Position numbers and translations under genes: made by a program
The notes under the pieces: model-generated
Databases searched by the model: none
What the model was told of the DNA's origin: nothing
What the model saw: the letters and a program-made list of their open reading frames with translations, nothing else
In this document: in pieces, positions 53,731 to 60,795 of the stretch
How the letters are laid out: every line of letters starts with the position of its first letter
How positions within the stretch are numbered: the stretch's first letter is position 1
NCBI GenBank assembly: GCA_964549335.1
Contig: CAZJUQ010000054.1
Location: forward strand, 1-64,000
Direction of reading: 5' to 3'
DNA from: Sulfidibacterium sp964549335
Lineage (GTDB): Bacteria > Bacteroidota > Bacteroidia > Bacteroidales > F082
DNA: 64,000 nucleotides

Positions 53731-54051
53731 ATGAAAGTATTAATAGCAGCAAAAGGAGAGGGATGGGATGCCCGTGTAAGCGACCGCTTCGGCAGAGCAC
53801 CCGGATTTTCGTTGTACGACAGCGATACCGGCGAGTTAAAATGGTATTCCAACGAAGAGAACCTTAATGCCGAGCACGGCGTAGGTATTCAAGCGGCACA
53901 AACAGCGGTGAGTTTAAAAGCCGGCATGGTAATCACGGGAGGCAATTTCGGTCCGAAAGCAAGCGAAGTACTCCAGCGGACAGGTGCCAAAATGATAGAT
54001 TATGCAGGCGACATTACCGTAAAACAAGCCGTTGAAAAATACGTGAAATAA
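53731..54051 (+). CDS. NifX/NifB-type dinitrogenase iron-molybdenum cofactor domain protein
   Basis: A 106-residue single-domain protein of the NifX/NafY/ORP superfamily (ribonuclease H-like fold): KVLIAAKGEGWDARVSDRFG, RAPGFSLYDSDTGELKWYSN, AEHGVGIQAAQTAV and MVITGGNFGPKASEVLQ. These bind metal-sulfur clusters such as FeMo-co precursors, or the Mo-Cu cluster in Desulfovibrio ORP. No nitrogenase genes are present, so cofactor carriage for another system is more likely. The start ATG 53731 gives the family N-terminus; an in-frame ATG at 53692 is too close to the promoter. The paired Fe-S ATPases at 41930 are likely functional partners. Confidence 0.87.
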   Translation: MKVLIAAKGEGWDARVSDRFGRAPGFSLYDSDTGELKWYSNEENLNAEHGVGIQAAQTAVSLKAGMVITGGNFGPKASEVLQRTGAKMIDYAGDITVKQAVEKYVK

Positions 54052-54072
54052 CAAAATGAGTTTACAGGAATC

Positions 54073-54105
54073 AAAACAGCGGGGTCTTTACTCCGCTGTT
54101 TTGTT
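54073..54105 (+). terminator. Terminator of the NifX-like gene, overlapping the end of the radical SAM gene
   Basis: AAAACAGCGG (54073-54082) pairs with CCGCTGTTTT (54093-54102). The right arm lies inside the last codons and stop of the convergent radical SAM gene, so the same hairpin may also serve that gene. Confidence 0.85.
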
Positions 54106-55032
54106 TAACGAATAAAATATTCCCCTTGTTTCGCGCGTTGAAACAATTTTCTTTTCGTTTTCGAGAACGTCAAGGTATTTGTTTATTTCGTTAATGTGCA
54201 AACCGAGGATTTTATTCAAATCGCTCAAGGTACAGGGACGCCTTTTTATGGTTTCCAAAATGGCGTTTTCGGTATCGCTACGGTACGAAACAATGTTTTT
54301 CCTGTCGGGTGCGGCGGAAATTATTTTCACATAGGGCAAGTTCCAATAAGCGGCAATATGTTTTAGTTCGGCACGGGTGGCAGCTCGAATGTTTTTACTT
54401 GTCCCCGGACGGTCGAGAGTGTTTAACTGAACCTCATCGGGGTTGATGGACAAAAAGGCTCTTTTCAAAGCATCCAAATTACTCTCATTGTCGTTTACGC
54501 CGGGAAGAATAAGAACCTCAAGCCAAATTTTGCCTTTGAATTCCCTTCTGAAATCGACTATACCTTGTATGTACCTGTCAATATCAAGTTTACGGTGGGG
54601 ACGGTTAATCTTTCTGAACGCATAATCTTCGGCAGCATCAAGCGAAGGCAAAACCACATCGGCATTTATCAACTGGCTTCTCACCTCCTTATCGTAAAGC
54701 AAAGTCCCGTTTGTTAAAACGGCAACAGGAATGTCGGAGGTTTTGTCTTTGATAAAATTCAGCACATCACCTATTCTGCTGTTCAATGTCGGCTCGCCCG
54801 ATCCCGAAAATGTAATAAAATCGGGAGCGGGATTGTTTTTTAAATAGTGCTCTATCTCAGCGGTAACCTCATCGTAAGGAATATACTCCTTGCGGTTGAG
54901 AGTAAGCAGTGTTGTACGTCCGCATTCGCAATAGGAACAATTAAGCGAACATACCTTATGGGGCACCAAATCGACTCCCAACGACATTCCCAACCTTCGC
55001 GACGGTACCGGGCCAAACAGATATTTATACAT
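54088..55032 (-). CDS. Radical SAM protein of the COG0731 type with C-terminal winged helix
   Basis: A 314-residue radical SAM protein. The [4Fe-4S] site C28-x3-C32-x2-C35 is in VCSLNCSYCECGRTT, after the family signature LFGPVPSRRLGMSLGVDLVP. FSGSGEPTLNS is the GGE-like SAM-binding segment. A small winged helix ends the protein (RRPCTLSDLNKILGLHINEI). COG0731 includes TYW1-like proteins, but this short bacterial group has no proven reaction. It often appears near NifX-like and Mrp-type proteins in anaerobes, which matches its position here. The stop overlaps the NifX terminator. Confidence 0.85.
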   Translation of the reverse strand: MYKYLFGPVPSRRLGMSLGVDLVPHKVCSLNCSYCECGRTTLLTLNRKEYIPYDEVTAEIEHYLKNNPAPDFITFSGSGEPTLNSRIGDVLNFIKDKTSDIPVAVLTNGTLLYDKEVRSQLINADVVLPSLDAAEDYAFRKINRPHRKLDIDRYIQGIVDFRREFKGKIWLEVLILPGVNDNESNLDALKRAFLSINPDEVQLNTLDRPGTSKNIRAATRAELKHIAAYWNLPYVKIISAAPDRKNIVSYRSDTENAILETIKRRPCTLSDLNKILGLHINEINKYLDVLENEKKIVSTRETRGIFYSLNKTAE

Positions 55033-55125
55033 AGTTGAAAATTTTAATCATTATCCATTTCTATTGTTTTGCCGTTTAATACAGCGGTTATTAATACGTA
55101 ATTGCCGTTAGCATTAAATACATCT

Positions 55126-55974
55126 CTATATTTTGTGCTCTTTTAACACTATACCGCCCTCTTTAACCGAAAGGTGGTCAGAGATAACTTTGCATTTTGC
55201 TTTCAACAGGAAAAACACTTGACGGTTACATGTTGACAAACCTTCGTAATTTCCTTGTCCTTTGCTTATTACAAGTCCGGCATTATCAAAAAGTTTGCGA
55301 AATCCGGCGTTACACATATCAAGTATAGTCCCCGGGGCTTCGCTGCCCGAGTCCACAATTTCAGCCACTTGGTCTATCCCCGAAGCTATTGCATCATCTT
55401 TTGTAACGTCATTTATAACAGGTTTGCTCCTGACGGCGTAATAAACAGGTTTATTTAACTGTTGTATTAAAATCTTATCAAAAACCGATTCGCCTGCGTT
55501 ATCGGCAAGATACAATACATATTTGGCTTTGGCAAGCTGATTTTTAAAACCGTCGTAATCGAAAACGGCAAACTCTTTGGTCAATATCTCTTTTACATCA
55601 CTAACAATATCAAACGATTTGTTTATACCCAAATCGATAACATTTCCGGCAATGGCAATGCGTATTGCGGTAAGCAATTTATCTTCCGAACGGTTTACTA
55701 TTTCAACAAGTTCGGGAAAAATGGCTTTCGCCTCTTCAATGTGCCGTGCTTTTATTGCGGCATAAGGGTCGTAAACTCCCGTATGTTTTTTTACAATATT
55801 GTAAACAAGCATTCCCGTTTCGGCAGGAGTATTTTGCATGGGAATATTCTTAATCAAATCTCCGGTTTCGTCCAATACCGCTTTTATGATTTTTTCGTCG
55901 TTTGTCGCCATTCTGCCGGCACGCAACGCCTGATTCATAAAACAAGGAATACACTCAAGGTAGGTTTTCATCAA
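55126..55974 (-). CDS. DUF89 (ARMT1-like) family protein
   Basis: A 282-residue DUF89 protein. The prokaryotic subgroup has an N-terminal CxxC, here Cys8 and Cys11 in LECIPCFMNQALRAGRM. The phosphatase-type metal site includes LYLADNAGESVFDKIL and later NAGLVISKGQGNYEGL. DUF89 members are metal-dependent damage-control phosphatases acting on phosphometabolites; substrates for the CxxC subgroup are unproven. Its ATG overlaps the stop of the VOC gene by 4 bp. It lies 93 bp upstream of the radical SAM start on the same strand, so one transcript is plausible. Confidence 0.85.
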   Translation of the reverse strand: MMKTYLECIPCFMNQALRAGRMATNDEKIIKAVLDETGDLIKNIPMQNTPAETGMLVYNIVKKHTGVYDPYAAIKARHIEEAKAIFPELVEIVNRSEDKLLTAIRIAIAGNVIDLGINKSFDIVSDVKEILTKEFAVFDYDGFKNQLAKAKYVLYLADNAGESVFDKILIQQLNKPVYYAVRSKPVINDVTKDDAIASGIDQVAEIVDSGSEAPGTILDMCNAGFRKLFDNAGLVISKGQGNYEGLSTCNRQVFFLLKAKCKVISDHLSVKEGGIVLKEHKI

Positions 55975-56351
55975 CGTTTCTCTTTTAATTCAAAAATGTT
56001 TCCCGATTTGTCCTTCACAAAAATCAAATCGGGTTTGCCGGCACGCTCCTTTACCACTGTTTCGTAACCCGATTTGGCACATTGCCCGGCTATCTCATGC
56101 CTGTTATCAATCTCAATACATACATGGTTATAACCGCACTTAGCGGAGTTTTCATAAACAAAAAGTTCCAAAACCAAATCTTCATTCTTCAACAAAACAG
56201 ATTTTACCGGCTTATTTATTCCGAAAATTTCGCCCGACAGCGAATTATTCAATTCAAAATCGTACTCTTTGACAAATCCCAATATACCAGTATAAAATGT
56301 ATCAATCTCATTTTCAGATACAACATTTAGCCCTATATGATTAAGCATCAT
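55971..56351 (-). CDS. VOC (glyoxalase/bleomycin resistance) superfamily protein
   Basis: A 126-residue vicinal-oxygen-chelate protein starting at the tandem ATGs at 56351/56348: MMLNHIGLNVVSENEIDTFY, ILGFVKEYDF, YNHVCIEID and KDKSGNIFELKEKR. One metal ligand His (NHIGLNV) and the terminal Glu (FELKE) are visible, as is HVCIE. The substrate is unknown; candidates are small metabolites or thiol adducts. Overlap with the DUF89 gene implies a paired function. Upstream is the terminator of the zinc-ribbon gene, so the unit likely has its own promoter within 56352-56400. Confidence 0.78.
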   Translation of the reverse strand: MMLNHIGLNVVSENEIDTFYTGILGFVKEYDFELNNSLSGEIFGINKPVKSVLLKNEDLVLELFVYENSAKCGYNHVCIEIDNRHEIAGQCAKSGYETVVKERAGKPDLIFVKDKSGNIFELKEKR

Positions 56352-56402
56352 CTTTCTTTTTGTAAAATTAGTTTTGCCCAAAAATATACATTAAAAGAGA
56401 AA

Positions 56403-56436
56403 AAAGCCTGCAATAAATTATAATTGTTGCAGGCTT
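56403..56436 (-). terminator. Rho-independent terminator of the zinc-ribbon gene
   Basis: AAGCCTGCAA pairs with TTGCAGGCTT on the minus strand, followed by a T run. It separates the zinc-ribbon gene from the VOC-DUF89 unit. Confidence 0.88.
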
Positions 56437-56440
56437 AATG

Positions 56441-56662
56441 TCATTTTTTCAACAATTCTTCCCTGATCATTGTGTGTCCGCATTCGGGACATTTCAGGGT
56501 GGTGCACTTAACACCTTGCCGGTGCGGAACCTTTGCGCCGCATTTTGCACAAACACAATAGCCACCCACACCGAAACCTCCTCCTTTGTTTCTGCCGCGG
56601 CCTCCTCCCAGGCCAAGACCTTTGCCCTGACCGGTTCCGCTGTTTCTTCCAAAATTTACCAT
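56441..56662 (-). CDS. Small glycine-rich zinc-ribbon protein
   Basis: A 73-residue protein. Residues 1-34 are glycine-, lysine- and arginine-rich without cysteine; residues 36-61 hold six cysteines (36, 38, 41, 53, 58, 61) with CVCAKCGAKVPHRQGVKC and CPECGHTMIRE, a rubredoxin- or zinc-ribbon-like knuckle with an extra PH-x2-G motif. Similar small proteins stand beside NifX and Mrp-type ATPase genes in sulfate reducers and methanogens, where their function is unknown. Its promoter carries the GAACATATGTTC palindrome also found before the Fe-S ATPase pair, the strongest sign of shared control. Confidence 0.8.
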   Translation of the reverse strand: MVNFGRNSGTGQGKGLGLGGGRGRNKGGGFGVGGYCVCAKCGAKVPHRQGVKCTTLKCPECGHTMIREELLKK

Positions 56663-56686
56663 AACAACAATTTTTTAATTATTTTA

Positions 56687-56694
56687 CAAAAATA
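56687..56694 (-). promoter_or_regulatory. -7 promoter element of the zinc-ribbon gene
   Basis: On the minus strand TATTTTTG fits TAnnTTTG and lies 24 bp before the ATG at 56662. The palindrome at 56703-56714 is 8 bp further upstream, between the -7 and -33 positions. Confidence 0.5.
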
Positions 56695-56702
56695 GACATT
56701 AT

Positions 56703-56714
56703 GAACATATGTTC
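56703..56714. promoter_or_regulatory. Palindromic operator candidate GAACATATGTTC, second copy
   Basis: The same 12-bp palindrome as at 41897-41908. Here it lies in the spacer between -7 and -33 of the zinc-ribbon promoter, a place where a bound repressor would block RNA polymerase. It is 96 bp from the divergent barrel gene, so control of that gene is less likely. Confidence 0.65.
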
Positions 56715-56809
56715 GTTTAAATTTTAATATTTTTTTGTAACATTTTGCAACGCAAAAACGTCATACCGGCAAACGAAACGAGAAGAGATAAAATTAAAAA
56801 CAAAAAATC

Positions 56810-58396
56810 ATGAAAAAAATTTCGATAGTATTACTGCTTGGTGCCGCCATGATGTGGCAACCCGTCATTGCGCAGCGCAACATTAAAGGCAGCGGAAACA
56901 TAACCGTTGAAGAGCGGAAAACAAGCGGTTTTTCGGGCATTAACGCCAACAGTGCCGATGATGTGTCAATTTACATAAAGCCGGGGACCTATTCGGTAAA
57001 AGTTGAAACCGACGATAATTTGCAGGATAAGGTTTCGGTAAAGGTAAAAAACAGGGTTTTGGATTTTTCATATTCCGGCATCACCCCCAGTAGATTACGG
57101 TTTTATGTTACGGCACCAGATATCAACATGATAAAAGCCTCGGGAGCATCTTCCGTAAAAACCGCCGGTATCATAAGAACCTCAAAAATGAAAATAGATG
57201 GCAGCGGTGCCGCCGATATAAAGGTGGATATTATTGCCGAAGAACTTAACATTGACGGTAGCGGTGCCGCCGATATTAAAATAAACGGAAAAACAAAATT
57301 GATGCATATAGATGCAAGCGGTGCCGCCGATGTAAAAGCCGGAAATTGTATGGCCGATTCCATTATTGCAAAAGCAAGCGGAGCAGCAACCGTAAGGGTA
57401 AATCCCATTAACTATTTAAAGAAAAATGTTAGCGGTGCCGCCGAAATAAAAATCAGGGAATCTACAACCAGCAACAGTTTGGAAATTAGTAACGGTGACA
57501 AATCAAATCAAATAGTAATTAATTCAAACGTAGGAATTCCATATGCCGATGCCGATACCACGGATATCAAGATTGGCTCGATAGAGGTTACGGTTATTGA
57601 GGGCGACACAACAAAAATAAAGGTGGGCAACCATGTATTGATAGTTGACGATGATGGTGACGTAAATATAAAAAGGTGCAAGCCTTCGCGTTTTAACGGG
57701 CACTGGGGAGGAGTTGAATTGGGTATAAACGGATATTTGACACCCGATTTCGATGCCAATTTCGGAAAAAAATACGACTACTTGACTTTGCGCTACGAAA
57801 AATCAATCGCCGTAAATCTTAACCTTTGGGAACAAGATTTTTCGTTAAACAGGGCAAAAACCATAGGTTTTATCACCGGTTTGGGATTTTCGTTTAATAA
57901 TTACAGATTTACGCAGCCCACATATTTGTCGCCCGACAGTTTAAATCTTTCGGGTTTTTATATGTCGGGAGTATCCGTTCGTAAAACGAAACTCACATCC
58001 ATGTACCTGTCCATGCCCCTCATATTCGAGATACAGACAAATAATCCGCGCCAAAGCAAACGTTTACACTTTGCCGTGGGTGCCATATTAAACGCACGCC
58101 TCCGTACTCACACCAAGATATATTTTAACGAAGCCAACAAAAAATACAGGCTTGAAGATCCCGAGACGGGAATACCGAGTTTCAATTACTACACAACCCC
58201 GAATAACAACAACAGAAATATCGTTAAAAGTTTCGACAGTTTCAGTTTACAACCGTTCAGAGTTGATGCCACGGTTAGAATGGGATTCGGTCCCATCAAC
58301 ATTTTTGCCAATTACGGATTAACACGCATGTTTCAAAAAGGACGAGGTCCCGAACTTAATAATTGGGAAGTCGGGATTTCGCTTGCGGGATGGTAA
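56810..58396 (+). CDS. DUF2807 (head GIN) domain protein with C-terminal outer-membrane barrel
   Basis: A 528-residue exported protein. Signal peptide MKKISIVLLLGAAMMWQPVIA; then a DUF2807 beta-helix (about 22-215) opening with GSGNITVEERKTSGFSG and carrying five SGAA repeats (DGSGAADIKVD, DGSGAADIKIN, DASGAADVKAG, KASGAATVRVN, NVSGAAEIKIR). A linker leads to a barrel-like C-terminal half from about 300 (GVELGINGYLTPDFD) ending NNWEVGISLAGW. DUF2807 proteins are called putative autotransporter adhesins, without proof. Fusion to a PorT/OmpA-like eight-strand barrel suggests that the beta-helix is held at the outer membrane, on either side. Confidence 0.75.
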   Translation: MKKISIVLLLGAAMMWQPVIAQRNIKGSGNITVEERKTSGFSGINANSADDVSIYIKPGTYSVKVETDDNLQDKVSVKVKNRVLDFSYSGITPSRLRFYVTAPDINMIKASGASSVKTAGIIRTSKMKIDGSGAADIKVDIIAEELNIDGSGAADIKINGKTKLMHIDASGAADVKAGNCMADSIIAKASGAATVRVNPINYLKKNVSGAAEIKIRESTTSNSLEISNGDKSNQIVINSNVGIPYADADTTDIKIGSIEVTVIEGDTTKIKVGNHVLIVDDDGDVNIKRCKPSRFNGHWGGVELGINGYLTPDFDANFGKKYDYLTLRYEKSIAVNLNLWEQDFSLNRAKTIGFITGLGFSFNNYRFTQPTYLSPDSLNLSGFYMSGVSVRKTKLTSMYLSMPLIFEIQTNNPRQSKRLHFAVGAILNARLRTHTKIYFNEANKKYRLEDPETGIPSFNYYTTPNNNNRNIVKSFDSFSLQPFRVDATVRMGFGPINIFANYGLTRMFQKGRGPELNNWEVGISLAGW

Positions 58397-58405
58397 ATTT
58401 TCCGG

Positions 58406-60307
58406 TTATAAAATTGTTTTGCTAACCTTTCTCCTTGTATCTTCAATGGCGGTATCGGTACCGAAAACGTGTAAAATATCGCCGAGTTGAAAAACAGTTT
58501 CGCCGTGAGGGATGTAATATGTCTCACGGCGTTTTATCATCATCAGTATGGCATCTTGATGAAAATGAATATCTTTTACGTGCAAACCGTCAATTTTTAC
58601 ATTTTCCACAGGAATCTCTTCAACACTGAAATTTTCGAACGACTCGATAAGCTGGTGGTATGTTGTGGGACGGTAAATAAGATTTTCGTAGGTGGTTGCC
58701 AAAATACGCCTTACATCCACCGTTTCGACATTAAGTATTTTCAGACGCTTTTCAATTTTTAACGAATCGGCACGCGAAATGATATTTTCATGCCCCAAAC
58801 CGTTTCGCAAAAGTTTGCTTATTGCAATGTTTTGTTCGTCGTTTCCTGTATCCACCACAACATATTCGCGGGGTTTCAGGTTTAATTTTTTATAAACGGA
58901 GGCATCAAGTCCGTCGCCCAATACACAAACGATACCCTTTTTCAATATCTCTTTGTAACGTTTTTCGTCTTTTTCGAGAATAACAGCCCTCTTCCCGTGC
59001 AAATTCAATTTGCGTACAAGCAACACTCCCGTACTACTCCCTCCTATTATCAATGTTTTCACCCCTTTTATTTTATCATCGGGAAAAACGGCATTGAAAA
59101 TAACGGGCGACAAAAAACAGGTTATTATGGCCATAATGATAAAAGAGGAATTTATTCCCGGGGTAATCACTCCGAGGTCGAGACCAATGGCAGAGGCGGC
59201 AATTATCAAACTTAACCTCGACGACATGAGGAACCCTGCGGCAAGCGATTTTTTTGTGCCGAATTTTCTTTTCCAGAAAAACGAAGGAGCAATCTTTATC
59301 AAAAACATAAAAACAAGCAATAGCAATAAAAACAACAGCAACGAGTTGTCGAACTCAAGTAATGCTCCCGGGTCGAACTCAACGCCCACCATTATGAAAA
59401 ACACGGGAATAAAAAAGCCGTATCCCATGCCGTCAAGTTTTATCATTAATGCCGACCGTTCTTTATGCAACAGGGTCGACATTATCAAGCCGCTTAAAAA
59501 TGCACCGAGCAATATTACCTCTTCGCCTATATACTGCGATATAACCACAAAAATCAAAATAAGAACTATAACCCCCCGTATTCTTATTTGCGAAACGGCA
59601 TGCGAAAGTTGAAATGCAAATTTTTTAAAAAGAGGTATTCTCTTTATCCTGTTTCCGGCATTGTAAAAAAGAAGAAAAACCAAAAACAATCCTATTATGT
59701 ATAACAGTTCCCACTTAAATCCGAATTTGATGGTGTATGCCGTGAAAGTAAACAAAAGAATACTGAAAATATCGGCAATTGCCGCCGCCAAAATAATGGC
59801 TTGCCCGAAACGTGTCGACAACTCGCCCCTGCTTTTCAAAATGGGCAATACAATACCTACCGATGTGGTTACCATTATCAACGAAAAATACCACAAATGG
59901 GGAATATCGATAATAAATGATAACAAAAGCGTTGAGACATATGATATTAACAACGCAAATACAAAATGCAATATGCCCGTTACCAGTGAATTGTCGAGCA
60001 ATTTTACCTTCCCTCTGTTCCGCTTGGGAAACGATGAAACTATTTGGTCAACATCAATCTCCAAACCGCTTAAAAACATAAGGAATACAAAACCCGACAA
60101 AGCCAAAAATTCAAGTATATGAAAACTGTCGGTATTGTGCGACTTGAAAAAAAGAACACCTATAAGGTAACCTGAAATTATTTCAACAATTACCGAAGGT
60201 ATTTTGCGTAAATTGAATACAGACAATAGCAACGGAACTGTCCACGCTACCAGCATAACTATCAACAAGGGCAAAAAATCGAAATGAAAAGAGATATTTA
60301 TCAACAT
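58406..60307 (-). CDS. Kef-type cation:proton antiporter with RCK (TrkA-N/TrkA-C) domains
   Basis: A 633-residue CPA2-family transporter that exchanges K+ or Na+ for protons. The start is ATG 60307 (MLINISFHFDFLPLLIVMLV). About 12 membrane helices occupy residues 1-385, including FLALSGFVFLMFLSGLEIDV and VGVEFDPGALL. The RCK/TrkA-N domain begins KTLIIGGSSTGVLLVRKLNL, its NAD-binding glycines partly altered, and TrkA-C ends at FQLGDILHVFGT. Such antiporters give pH and electrophile tolerance. It is convergent with the barrel protein gene, 9 bp apart. Confidence 0.9.
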   Translation of the reverse strand: MLINISFHFDFLPLLIVMLVAWTVPLLLSVFNLRKIPSVIVEIISGYLIGVLFFKSHNTDSFHILEFLALSGFVFLMFLSGLEIDVDQIVSSFPKRNRGKVKLLDNSLVTGILHFVFALLISYVSTLLLSFIIDIPHLWYFSLIMVTTSVGIVLPILKSRGELSTRFGQAIILAAAIADIFSILLFTFTAYTIKFGFKWELLYIIGLFLVFLLFYNAGNRIKRIPLFKKFAFQLSHAVSQIRIRGVIVLILIFVVISQYIGEEVILLGAFLSGLIMSTLLHKERSALMIKLDGMGYGFFIPVFFIMVGVEFDPGALLEFDNSLLLFLLLLLVFMFLIKIAPSFFWKRKFGTKKSLAAGFLMSSRLSLIIAASAIGLDLGVITPGINSSFIIMAIITCFLSPVIFNAVFPDDKIKGVKTLIIGGSSTGVLLVRKLNLHGKRAVILEKDEKRYKEILKKGIVCVLGDGLDASVYKKLNLKPREYVVVDTGNDEQNIAISKLLRNGLGHENIISRADSLKIEKRLKILNVETVDVRRILATTYENLIYRPTTYHQLIESFENFSVEEIPVENVKIDGLHVKDIHFHQDAILMMIKRRETYYIPHGETVFQLGDILHVFGTDTAIEDTRRKVSKTIL

Positions 60308-60434
60308 ATACAGTACTGTTTTTCCGTTAGTACAAAGAAACAACAAATAACATTACATTCGTGATACCGTTTACCGCTTCCCCATTTTTCAAGGCAATTC
60401 GCTCATATTGTGTTGTATCCATTAATTAATTATT

Positions 60435-60442
60435 TATCTTTG
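60435..60442 (+). promoter_or_regulatory. -7 promoter element of the 60489-62568 unit
   Basis: TATCTTTG fits TAnnTTTG and lies 46 bp before the ATG at 60489. The two genes after it are 22 bp apart and probably share this promoter. Confidence 0.5.
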
Positions 60443-60488
60443 TAACAAAAAAAGAAGAATTTTTTAATTAATTAAATCACAATGCGTT

Positions 60489-60773
60489 ATGGATAAAAAC
60501 AACAAACTTTTGAAGTGGACACTTATTTTGCTGACCATCGGAGTATGGATATTGGTTTTTCAAAATGCCGGCATTTTTCCCAGAATGTCACCCCAAATTG
60601 TTGCCGTTGACAGTGCTTTATTGATAAAAGGCGAAGTGGACGTTAACAATACGGTTTTTGTCAAAGGTTCTGTTGACGCCAATATCGAAAGCATAAACGG
60701 ATACAGTAAATTTTACAAAGACCCGAGAACAGGAGAATTTTACGTTTTACCCGTAACCGACCCTTATCAATAA
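60489..60773 (+). CDS. Small single-pass membrane protein of unknown function
   Basis: A 94-residue protein with one N-terminal helix (LLKWTLILLTIGVWILVFQN, about 8-27) and a short outer part of paired strands: VAVDSALLIKGEVDVNNTVF, VKGSVDANIESINGYS, then FYKDPRTGEFYVLPVTDP. The two KG-V-D-V/A-N segments look like a short beta repeat. Topology is probably cytoplasmic N-terminus and periplasmic C-terminus. I do not recognise the family. It stands 22 bp upstream of a membrane TPR regulator, so the two may be functionally linked. Confidence 0.65.
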   Translation: MDKNNKLLKWTLILLTIGVWILVFQNAGIFPRMSPQIVAVDSALLIKGEVDVNNTVFVKGSVDANIESINGYSKFYKDPRTGEFYVLPVTDPYQ

Positions 60774-60795
60774 ATCAAAACAAGAATAACCGGCG

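Noticed and set aside
53731..54051. Evidence for nitrogen fixation
   Set aside because: A NifX-like domain alone is not diagnostic; no nifHDK or nifB-sized gene is in the window.
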